From: Sacculina carcini
Lineage: Eukaryota > Arthropoda > Thecostraca > Sacculinidae
Assembly: GCA_916048095.2 (NCBI GenBank)
Contig: OU696586.1
Span: 5,675,749 to 5,739,748, forward strand
Length of the DNA: 64,000 nt
Direction: 5' to 3'
Both the position numbers and the translations under genes were made by a program. Positions 1-12,763 of this stretch are shown here, in pieces (the stretch's first letter is position 1; every line of letters begins with the position of its first letter). Below the pieces are notes generated by a model that was not told where the DNA came from, ran no database searches, and saw only the letters and a list, made by a program, of their open reading frames with translations.

Positions 1-625
1 ACATATTCGGCAACTAGGCTGGCTGCCAGTCCCTTCGAGGATCCATCATAAGCTTTGCTGTCTTGTATATAAACTTCTTCACTCGCCTTCTCCTCCTTCC
101 TACTTACTCACCCTCCTACAGTGCAGTGAGCGACCTTCCAGTCGTCGTCCTGTACCTCTCGTTTGTCCTCCTGCTCTATATGAGTCAAACTGGTCAGCCA
201 AGTCATTCTTCTTTTCTGCTCCCGTCTTTACAATCAACTTCCTCCTCATGTCCTGAAGCAAAAATCATACTCCTCATTCTCTTCTGCTCTGCAATTTTTT
301 TTTGCTATCTCTGCCCACACCTCTAACTCCTCCATTCCGACAGCACTAATCTTGTTCTCTCTACATTCGTTTTTCTTGGTTACCAGTGTTCATGTATGAT
401 GTGATGTGTGATGTGATGTATGTTACTGTGTAAGATTTGCTGTTTTATACCCGTTTTTCTCTTTTTTCATCATGTGTGTTATTTTTCATGGCTCATTTAT
501 TTTCCATCTATGAGCTAATACTACTTTATATTGTTCGCACCGGTTTATCTCTTTTACGCGCCTCTGCTCTACTTGGCGCTATATCAAATACATGTTTGTT
601 TGTTTGTTTTGTTTTAATCATACAT
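1..625 (+). mobile_element. 3' end of a non-LTR retrotransposon (L2/CR1-like), truncated by the window edge
   Basis: Reading from about base 15 in one frame gives the C-terminal reverse-transcriptase tail typical of CR1/L2-group LINEs: GWLPVPSRIHHKLCCLVYKL, then a Ser/Pro-rich stretch and KSFFFSAPV, ending at a stop near 255. The same tail occurs at 44.65-45.6 kb, where it reads LHWLPIIPRIHFRLCCLIYK. Both copies end in a TGGCGCTATA/CGGCGCTATA motif, 'CAAATACA' and a short TTG/TTTG repeat (here about 569-620). That pattern fits a shared LINE 3' terminus with a microsatellite tail. The copy is decayed and not expected to be functional. Confidence 0.75.
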
Positions 626-1245
626 ATATAACAATATATACATACAACATATACCATATTACATAAAATAGATTCAAACAATAGACCTTCCAGTGAGCTC
701 CTCTGTAATGTTATGGAGGAACATATAAGAGAAATGTCTGACACGGGAATCTAGGAAAAAATGACTGAACCAAGAATGATATCTCAAATTATTAGTGATA
801 TGACACGTTATGATAGAAAATTAAATCAGTGACATTTCGGAAATAACCTGTGTTGTTTAAATACTTGTTCTATTACAACATATAAACGGATATATAAACA
901 ATTTTAACAAATAACACAGATTTAAACATATGATGATTTCCTTCCTTGACACCAAGGGAAAGAATGTGACAAGCGTTGAGCTGAGTTTCCTTAGCTATAC
1001 ATCTTATGAACGAACACACGACTATCGGTAAATCTTTTAAAACAGAAAACCATAAAACTTTTCCTACTATAACTTCCAAGTCACCCTTCATCTGTTGTTT
1101 TCGAGAAAACTATTAGATTACTTGGTAAATTATGTCATTGAATACATTACGTGAGAAAACTGTCAGAAAAAAAAATGTGAGTAAAAATAATGAGCATGTA
1201 GAAATTGACGTCAAACAGATGGACCATTGTGTCATGTTCACTCAC

Positions 1246-4200
1246 CTAGTGCCGCAGAGTTGATGCGCACTTGTAGACTGGACACAGTATCACTGAGCTG
1301 GTCACGCTGTTCTAACAGCTGTCTACATCTCTGTTCACTGTCGGACAGACGGGCCAACAGCTCACTGTTGTCCCTCTGTACCGACAGTAATTGCTCGCGA
1401 CATCGCACCATCTCCTGCTCATCTGCCAGTCTGCACCCACACAACACGACCTCATCAAGCACCGGGCCGTGCCGTGATATCACGAGCAAGACAAGGTGCT
1501 GGTGACAATACGAGGTGATAGGCAAGTGAGTGGTGACAATACGAGGTGATAGACAAGTGAGTGATGACAATACGAGGTGACAGGCAAATTAGTGGTGACA
1601 ATACGAGGTGACAGGCAAATTAGTGGTGACAATACGAGGTGACAGGCAAATTAGTGGTGACAATACGAGGTGATAGACAAGTGAGTGATGACAATACGAG
1701 GTGATAGGCAAGTGAGTGGTGACAATACGAGGTGATAGGCAAGTGAGTGGTGACAATACGAGGTGATAGACAAGTGAGTGATGACAATACGAGGTGATAG
1801 ACAAGTGAGTGGTGACAATACGAGGTGATAGACAAGTGAGTGATGACAATACGAGGTGATAGACAAGTGAGTGGTGACAATACGAGGTGATAGACAAGTG
1901 AGTGGTGACAATACGAGGTGATAGACAAGTGAGTGGTGACAATACGAGGTGATAGGCAAGTGAGTGGTGACAATACGAGGTGATAGACAAGTGAGTGGTG
2001 ACAATACGAGGTGATAGACAAGTGAGTGGTGACAATACGAGGTGATAGGCAAGTGAGTGGTGACAATACGAGGTGATAGACAAGTGAGTGGTGACAATAC
2101 GAGGTGATAGACAAGTGAGTGGTGACAATACGAGGTGATAGACAAGTGAGTGGTGACAATACGAGGTGATAGACAAGTGAGTGGTGACAATACGAGGTGA
2201 TAGGCAAGTGAGTGGTGACAATACGAGGTGATAGACAAGTGAGTGATGACAATACGAGGTGATAGGCAAGTGAGTGGTGACAATACGAGGTGATAGACAA
2301 GTGAGTGGTGACAATACGAGGTGATAGGCAAGTGAGTGGTGACAATACGAGGTGATAGACAAGTGAGTGGTGACAATACGAGGTGACAGGCAAATTAGTG
2401 GTGACAATACGAGGTGATAGGCAAGTGAGTGGTGACAATACGAGGTGATAGATAAGTGAGTGGTGACAATACGAGGTGATAGGCAAGTGAGTGGTGACAA
2501 TACGAGGTGATAGGCAAGTGAGTGATGACAATACGAGGTGATAGGCAAGTGAGTGGTGACAATACGAGGTGATAGACAAGTGAGTGGTGAAAATACGAGG
2601 TGATAGGCAAGTGAGTGGTGACAATACGAGGTGATAGACAAGTGAGTGGTGACAATACGAGGTGATAGACAAGTGAGTGGTGACAATACGAGGTGATAGG
2701 CAAGTGAGTGGTGACAATACGAGGTGATAGACAAGTGAGTGGTGACAATACGAGGTGATAGGCAAGTGAGTGGTGACAATACGAGGTGATAGACAAGTGA
2801 GTGGTGACAATACGAGGTGATAGACAAGTGAGTGGTGACAATACGAGGTGATAGGCAAGTGAGTGGTGACAATACGAGGTGATAGACAAGTGAGTGGTGA
2901 CAATACGAGGTGATAGGCAAGTGAGTGGTGACAATACGAGGTGATAGGCAAGTGAGTGGTGACAATACGAGGTGATAGGCAAGTTAGTGGTGAATCCTGC
3001 ACGTGCTTATCAATAGGAACAACAAATGCAGACGCATGTTGGTCACGTTGTCGACAACCAAGCTCGCTATCATAACATCCCAACTCAGTTAACAACACAA
3101 CACAATATTCATCCCAGCAACAAAATCTGGTCTGAAATCTATGGTCATTAAAATAATTGATTATACGATATTTAATCATATCATTAAGATATAAGACACT
3201 TGTCGTACGTATTGTTCAACTATGGTTCTTGTTAAATATTCTACCGCACAAGGATGTGGTATGTGGGACTGCCTGTCGCACATAATGCTGCAATGTTGAT
3301 GATCAACTTGTGGTTGGTTATAATTGTGGTGTGAATGTCGGTGAGTATGTGTGTCAGTGTCAGTGTGTCAGTGTGTGTCAGTGGGCCACTAACAGTTTGA
3401 CTACGCTGTTAACGTTGATGTCAACGAGGCGAAGATCGCCATCTTCTCCAGACTCAGACTGCAGAATCAACTGCTGACATACCCGGTTGAAGAGCATCCA
3501 GTGATTAGGATACGAGCCGTAATCCACTGCACACACACATACACACACAGTTGTAACGTCAATGTAATACCATTATTCAACTAATTCTGCCTATTTTGAC
3601 TGGTCTCGGGCATGGGTGATGCATTGTATGTCCATGTCTTCTAGACATGAACATACAATAGATTCGTATGGAGCGTATATACCACCAGCGCGTGTTCTTA
3701 AATTCAAGCAACAAAGCAAGATATCACAACTCAGCACAATCACAACGCAGCATGGCCCACCAAAACACCTTCACTAACAAACACGCATGAACGTTCTGCG
3801 CAAACAACTGCCCTATGGCGCGCACTGCCCAACCCCCTGCATCCCCACACCAGCGACAGTTCACTCCTTGGAGAAACTGCGCTCGCTCATAGCACGTTCA
3901 TACAGCATACATACACTCACACTACCTCCACACACACAAATGGACACCATACACAAATATATATACACCGTACAATATTAAACATAGTACAGATGGCTAG
4001 CAACGACAAGCGCTATTCGCACGTGATGCCTGAACACTTGCCATAAGACGGAATGTACCGTCTCTGAAAGTGTGAAGTTTCTGTAGATGTGTGTGTGTGT
4101 GTGTGTGCACGATTTGCTCGCGAGTGCTCTCCGAGAAGTGGCTCTATACGCTGACACTGATATATCGGCTGATAGAGTTCCTCATAAAGTAAGCACATAC

Positions 4201-7200
4201 GGTACATATCTGCATTGTACATACCATAGCACATAATTGTATAGTACATAGTAAGTAGAACATATCTGTGTTTTACGACTAATGCTACATTTTTCATGTG
4301 AAATACAATAAAATGTACTGATTCATTCATTTCAATTCTGTCATTATTTACATAACAATTACATATAATTACGGATAACAATTAAGTTTGATAATAAATG
4401 TAAGATCAATAACACACATTGTGGTTCTAGCTGGGGCAATTTTGATTTCAGTTGGGACAAATGAGATTGTAAAAGGTATAGTTGTCTCGTGTGAAAGGAG
4501 CCTTAGTTGCCAATCTCGCACCCCCGTCTAGGAACCCCTGTTCTAGACCAGACTACAAGACTGGCTAATTGAGCGATGATAATTGGTAAGACAATGGATG
4601 GATGGATGGATGGATGGATGGATGGATGGATGGATGGATGGATGGATGGATGGATGGATGGATGGATGGATGGATGGATGGATGGATGGATGGATGGATG
4701 GATGGATGCAGGTGAGCACTCACGAGGCAGCAGCAGACAGTGTTGAAGCAGAGACAAGAGGTGCGGGTAGGCGGGCGTGTTGTTCAGCTTCTGCCGCAGC
4801 AGCTCGAACATGGCCGTGGCAGACTTGGTGTCCACGTGTACCTGGTCGTACCGCTTGGCCATCTCGCGCTCATCGTCCACGCGCACCATCTCGAAGAAAT
4901 TCAGGTGACTGTCATATTCGATCACGCAACACAAGAACATGAGTGGTCTCAGAGAATTAGCAACGGGAACATTTAGCTATCGGGGCAAAACGTACACGGA
5001 ATACGTGTCTATTGAATGTACAACGACTTATTTGAAAAAATTGATTGGATCGCTTCTCTTCTGGAGGAAACACTGATATATCGTGCTCATTGTGGAATTA
5101 TAGAGTAAAACAATCTGTAATGCATACAGCTTGCATAAGAGGGAAAATGGCACGCCATGAAAGACGTGGTAATACATCGGCGACATATGACTGAACCATG
5201 GAACACCTCTGATATCACGTGAATCAAAGTGAGAAGCAGCTCGCAAAACAAACATTGCGCTAGCTAGTGATGACGCATATAATTGAATTATCGAACCTTC
5301 GAACGTAACAGAAGCAATTTCGGGCGACATTATGCAACAAAATTGTCAGCAGGAGCATACCCACCGAGGTATGGCACAATATGACAGTCGTATAACAATT
5401 AGCGAAAGCAAGCAAGTCACACAGAACACCAATACACGCGCAATCAGCAAGGCCGTCATAATCGAGACTCAAAGTGACGGTTGGGGGGGCGGAGTCTGCT
5501 GAATTCGCACCTAGCAGCTGGTAGTGGCCGCATGAGATGTGAACTTGCTCACCGACAAGCGAGCGACACACACATAACGGGCACATGGGCCGACACACAG
5601 ACACACATACACACAGACTCGTGTCGACAGTCATTAAATGGATATAGACCTGTTAGCGGCAGTGTCATTTTGAGGCCTAATGCTCATACTCTCTCTTTGC
5701 CGTCCTAGTCCGGAAGGTAGCATAGGCGCACACAAGTTTAACTAGTGCTGGAGCTAAAATTTGAAATTCGAGACAAAATCCTACATAGGGCGCTGAAACT
5801 TGGCGTTGCATTGACATGTATTATAAGAAACGGCACTCAAGTCAGAATGCGAGACATGGCAATAATAAATTGTGAATAAATATGAACATGCTGGTCTTGT
5901 CACCTAACCTAACCTAACCTAACCTAACCAAACCTAAGCAGCCCACCTAACCTAACCTAACCAAACCTAACCTACGTTAATCGCGAGGAGCGGCTTATTA
6001 TCACAGGCTCTGCTTAGCGCATTTCCCGCACTCTCGCTTTTTGTCTCAAACGGCCAGTTTCAGAGCCCTCCAGCGGATTGTCTCAAAGGGACATTTTTAG
6101 CTCCGGTATGGTCTTCGCGCGCCCATGGCACGGGTCGAATTATGAAGAGCTTGAGAGCGGCCGTGAAGTCTGTATCAAAATGCCATTGTCGCTAAGTGGG
6201 TAGTCTCCTCATTAAAAGCTTGTTTGTGTTTAGTGAAAGAGGTGAATGACAAGCGTGAATGTGAGAATGAGCGAGTGTGTGAGTGACCAGTTGTCACATC
6301 AAGATCGCCAATACGCCCGAGCAGCAATATATTCCACACGATGAAGCTGCAGTTGCTGATATAAGCACTGCGAGAGCTTTTACTCCACCATCTGAATATG
6401 TCTGCGATGACTATTCTCAACTTATAGACCGAGCAAGATTGAAGTGTGCAGCCTGCAACCAGTATTCCCATGTTTAATACACTGGACAACCAAATGATGC
6501 AGTTATCACGTAATTCACCACGAGAGTCCAGTTCAACTGTGATAATTGTGTTCTGGAAAGACACTCGATGAACTACGATGAAATATCTTGGATTGGTGAT
6601 GAATACAGTTGGGAATTTAATGATCACACAACTATTTTTCACATAAAATGTAATTTTTAAGCGAGAAAAACATAAAATACCATTTTCACTGAAAAATGGC
6701 GTCCAGCCATAGAATTTTATGGGTTGCGCCTGGAATTAATAATTGTTAGCTCTGTCAAAAAATGTAATTACACAAATCTCGCATTCAACATGTTATGATA
6801 CACCTGAACACTCCACATAGGTACAATATTAATGCCAGCAACGCTAACAATGGAAATATAGCAACGTTCCTGATAGTTCTACAACGTGGCAACAGGTTTC
6901 AGATGGTCTGCAATAACTCGCTATGCAGATCAAATCGCTCCAAGCTAGGTACACGTGACATTGGCTTTTTGGGGAGGTAGAATTATACATACATGCACTT
7001 CATATTTATATTTTCGGGAATCATTCATCAAAAATTATTCGAATGGCGTCTATATTGTCACGCTAAAAAGGGTTAAGGAATTCAATGTTAAATCGAATTT
7101 CCCAGAACACGTCTGAAGGTAAGAGCATGTGTTGCGTTGCATGTGACAAAGACGTGTCTGCTGGTCGAAAGTCGCAGTTCGAACAACACAACAAATCGGC

Positions 7201-9632
7201 TGCTCACTCGATAAATATAAAATGTAGCTATAAATGCAGAATCGAATCACGGGATCATTGCGTCTCGAAGCAATAGTCCAAAATGGCGCAAAATGGCACC
7301 TACCATGAACATTTCGAGTGTAGTTCCTCTTGTGTTGTTAGGCCCCGTATCTTTTTCCTCAGACCCCCACCGGAGAAATCCTGGCGCCGCCACTGCACCA
7401 CTACTATTATAGCAAGGCTCAAGCAAGGTACAATTTTCGCCACGTATTATGAAAATTTCACCTCTCTAAGAGTGGCTACCCAATGGAAAGTCGCTGGATA
7501 CATGCCTAAAATGCAAAAATTCTACGAAAGAGTAAAAGATTCACATATTATGTGAAAATTGAATAACATTTTGGGGGCTTTTGATAAAATATTTCGGAAT
7601 TTTTTGTCACATAATAAAAACATAAACAGCGAAAAATTATCACTTGCTAAAACACGAAAAATTCCCAACTTGAGTGATGAGGAATTGAACGCTCGATCTT
7701 CAAACAGGTACGGTCCCACTCAAACACTGAAACGATGTGTACACGAATGCATGCGACAAATGAACATACTCTGCCCATACGAAACACATATCTGCCTATA
7801 ATTATACGACAACTCTATAACCAGAGAAAGCGAGCTTTGAGTCGAGGCAGCTAAGATGAATACAAGCGAATCAACATGATGTTCAAAAATGCTATCCGAG
7901 CTTACCATCGCGAACGAATAGAAACTAAAATGTGACACAAGCCGTTTTCATCAATGTGGCGAGAGTGCGAGCGAATCATCGGCAAAAAGAAAACCAAGTC
8001 AGCATTTACGATCAATGCTAATGAACTCAATGCACGATATGTCAGAACCGGAATATACACTGCGAAAATTATACAACAATCATCTCACGACCAATCTCCT
8101 ACCACGTGTCAACACTGGTAGATTAGAATTGAAAGCAATATCAATGTAAGAACTGTTTAACATAATGAAAAACATTAGAATACCAACGAGTGAAGACAGA
8201 GACGGTATCAACATGAAAATGCTGTTCAGATCTTTTGAAGCGATCAGTCATATTCTGTTAGACATAACCAACCTCAGCATCACCTCGCGACAAGTACCAC
8301 AACGACTCAAACACGCCATCATTATTCCTGTCCAAAAAAAACAATGCAAAAACTAAAAACGACACTCGACCAATATATATTCTTCCGTCCGTGATAAACT
8401 ACTCCAAAAAGCCATACAAATACAAACGATGAACTTTTTAGAAAATAATCATCTCATCAGCGACGCCCATCACGGATACAGGCGACGATTGTCATGCGAA
8501 ACAACACTCATGGTCATAGCCGATACTGCCTATGAAGCCATGAATAACCACGAGGCCACTCTTCTAGTGTCTGTGGATCTCACAAAATGCTTCGATGTCG
8601 TCCACCACGACAAGCTTCTCGAAAAGATCGCAGCTCACAACATAGATCCCTCATGGTTCGGCAGTTATTTACACGGCCACACTCAACAAGTACGTGTCCA
8701 GCATCATCATGCACATGAACTATCCGACACCGTTTCGACAGTTGAGAACCTCTCGATTTTCCAAGGTGTAAGTCTGAGCTGTATGCTGTTTCTCATATTC
8801 TCGAATGATTTATCGGCGCATATTACAAGAAAACACGAATATTACGAGTTACGCGTAGTACAGTACGCCGATGATACTACTATCATGACGACCACTGCAA
8901 GACAAGACCTTGCCATGTGTGTGAACAACCTGGAGCTGCGACTCAAGGAACTCAGTGATTATTACTCCGCAAACAAAATGAAAGTCAGCACCACAAAAAC
9001 ACAACTTGTAGTAATTGGCACAAAATACTTATTCAAAGACCTTGGCATCCAAAAATCTAGATCACATTTGAAGGCACCAACATAAAGGAAAGCGAGATCA
9101 TAAAAGTTTCTGGCGTACATTTGGATAAGCACTTACAGTTTACGAAATACATAACACATGTAACAAAAAAGCATCAGAAACTCTTCTATGTTCAAACCAA
9201 GCTATGCTATCGTTGTCGAACACATACAGGCCGACACGTGAGTGAACAAGGGTCACATGCCACACATCTAGGTATATCCGCAAGCTGATATGATAATTGA
9301 TAATTGACCATGATTGATATTCGAGATATTCCCGATTTCAGGAACGAACCAGGGAAGAGTATGAGCGACCCCCTTGTTGGTAAAAAGCGTCCACAATGCG
9401 TGTTCTCACCGGTCCAGTGTCTCGTTCTCCAGACGTCTCAGCTTGTCTATGACCGGCTGCACTCCCAACATGAGCAGCTCGTAGCGCACGTGCAGTCGGA
9501 ACTCGCAACTGTCAGCCCCGGCACCGCAGCTGAGCACGGCGTTGATGAATGACATGATGGCCGTTTTCAGACTGACCTCGTCCGAGTAGCTCGACATTGT
9601 GCGGTCCAGGTCGTTGATGATTCGCTGAACCA

Positions 9633-9678
<46 letters not shown>

Positions 9679-11545
9679 AGGACGGTAGGTCAAGACCGAC
9701 GGCTACTTGAAGCTGTTTCTCCACCAAACCGCTGCCTTCCTCTGCCATTCCCTTCATATATCTCGCATCTTCTCGCTGCAAGGATAAATATTAATATAAA
9801 TAGGGAGTAATATTACAATATATATGTGTGTGTGTGTGTGTGTGTCAGTTCACCTGGAACCTGGTGCGCTCGCCGGAGTAGCTCTGGTAGTAGGTCATGG
9901 ACTCGAGCACCTTGCGATGCCCCCCCGGTACCAGACACACGGCACCCAGAATCTCCAACACGGCCACCTTGGTCTTGACGTTCTCACAACTCAGACTCTG
10001 CGACACCACGTTCAGGGCGTCCGGGTGTGCCAGCACGTGCGACCGTCCGTTCTGCACGTGCAACACGAGCACCGTGCAACATCACATTGCAACAATAATC
10101 TAGTTAAAATGTCATCTCAGTAAGCTATTATAGTTAATAATATTATTAATTATATATTTAAACAAACAAACAACAAATGTATTTGCTATAGCGCACAAAG
10201 TAATCAGAGGCGCGAAATATAACATACCAATGGGCGAGAAAAAAGGATAATAGAATTAAGTTGCTCGGCAGGGGAGAGTCAAAATGAGCTGTCGAACAAA
10301 GTCAACATAAAAGATAATAAGCAAAAGGAAGATTTCGTGGAGTAAGTGGACGAGCATTATACAAGTACCTGTTTATACGAGCATTATACAAGTACCTGTC
10401 TGTTGTTACCTTGTATACACATATACGCTCTTATATACGGGTAATAATGATACAAGTGGAACAAACGCGACCAACACTGACACATCCAGAACACAATTTT
10501 GGAGGGGGCATCTCAAGTGGTAATTATAGAGTTAATGAGCAAAATTATCGGACAAGTAACAGTAGCTGGGGGCACAAGAAAGAGCAAATAACATTATGAG
10601 GGTTAGTGGCGTCGAAAAGGTGGAGTAAGAGGGATAGCAGATATTTGTGCAGTGAGGTAGAAGAGGACATGTAAGATTTCCTCTCCAGTATGTGAGGTGG
10701 TAGATAATTATATATACGAGGAGCAGAGAAAAATAATGATTTAGCGGACCAGCTGGATGCATGGAGAGCAGGAGGGGAGACGAGGGGAACAGGACGACGG
10801 CTAGAAATATTGGTGCTACAGATTAGTAGCGAAGACAGATAGACAGGTGGAATATTACCTAATTATTTAATTAAATATTATTTATTTTATAAAATATGAT
10901 TCATTTAAATAAATTATAAGAAAATAAATTAAATCAAATAAATATAATTAATTCCAAAAAACGAGAGAATCAAATTATATTTAGATTTGTATATCAATTA
11001 TCATAATAGATTATATGATACAGTGATTGATATTATGTTTGACTTACATTAACAGGTAGTTGTATATTATATATGACCATGCTTCAAGCGACTTTTTATG
11101 ACAAATCAATAAAATATTCGTCCACCAAAAATGAACACTCGACAATGAACCAAATCATGACTCTGCTTACTCTGCCACTTACCAAACCATGACTCTGACT
11201 CTGATAAACCAAAAACATTACTTTGCTTTTTGACGGACTGACGGACTAGTCAAAGTCAAACTGACGGACTTTTAGAAGTTCGAGTGTGTGTGTGTGTGCG
11301 TGTGTGTCAGTTGCCGACCGTATTGTTCATGAGCGCCTTGACACAGCCAATGAGGCTGGTGTGTATGCTGCTGTCGGCAGTTAGCGGGTCCATGGCGTGC
11401 AGAAACTGCTGACAAGCCTCCACCCCACGCAACTGCACAAACTTGATCACAAATGAGTTGGGCTGTGTGCGCAGTGCTGTACGCAGTGATTCCAACTGCT
11501 TGGTGCGTTTCATCAACTCATCTGAATTGCTAGGGAATGACAGCT

Positions 11546-11635
<90 letters not shown>

Positions 11636-11909
11636 ACAGAAAGTGCAAATACGTTATATTTTACACTGGAAGATATAATGTAAATTCGGCTTGTGATAAG
11701 CTACATACTTCAACATCATGTGTGTGAGTGTGTGCGTATGTGTGCGTGTACGTGTGTGTGTGTGTGTGCGTGTGTGTGTGTGTGTGTATCAGTGTAATCC
11801 CGTTCGTGCGCAAGTGATCGTGTATAAAGAAGAGCCGTTATGAATGGACAACAAGACGCCAATCAAAAGCACATCACCGTAAACACACACACTTACACAC
11901 TTACACAAG

Positions 11910-11943
<34 letters not shown>

Positions 11944-12712
11944 CACACTTATACACTTACACACACACAAACACACGCATACAGCAGCATAAATGTACAG
12001 TAAACAGCATATGAGTTTACTGATACACACAACAAAAACATCAGGTAAAAACAAACACACATACACAAACACACATACACACGTACTTGCGGCTGTGTTG
12101 ATGTGATACTGTTTTGTGTTGTGTTTATTTACACATTGGTCGCAGTCATTCAGTCATTCAGTCACGAGAACTGGCTTGCACAATGCAACAAACAATGCAA
12201 GTATCAAAGAGCAAAGAGCAGATATACGACGTAGAAGGATGAGGAGACACAAGAAAGAGATACACAAGAGAAACGGTGTGAACACGAGGCTTGTCTAAAA
12301 CTTCTCCGTCATATTCTTAACAACAATATGGACCACGGGCAGACACACAAAAACTTAGGATATTCTCGAAGATACAAGACAGATGAAGGTATGACATTTA
12401 TTTTGATTTATACTCGTAGTTCAGCTGTTAGCGATTACAAATGTGATATCAGATATCATGCGACTTCATACCGAAATAAATGACATTAGAAAATGAAAAC
12501 AAACAAATTTTCCTGACTGTGAAGGCATCTGTCAGCTAGGCAATAAGAAGAGGTGTGTGGAATGCAGGAGGAGGATGATGTATGATGGCGGTGGATTATC
12601 AGTGACTGCCAACTGTGACAACTTACTCCCGACAGTGAGACGACCTTGTCGATATAGTAGTCTGGCAGACGAGCGAGGTAACTGTGTCCGTTACCATTGT
12701 CCGTATCATCCT

Positions 12713-12763
<51 letters not shown>

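Noticed and set aside
1589-3179. Long minus-strand ORFs of 195-519 codons with a 31-residue period
   Set aside because: Translation of the 31-bp minisatellite; open in several frames at once.
5905-5975. True chromosome end
   Set aside because: Only about eleven units, with gene and transposon sequence on both sides.
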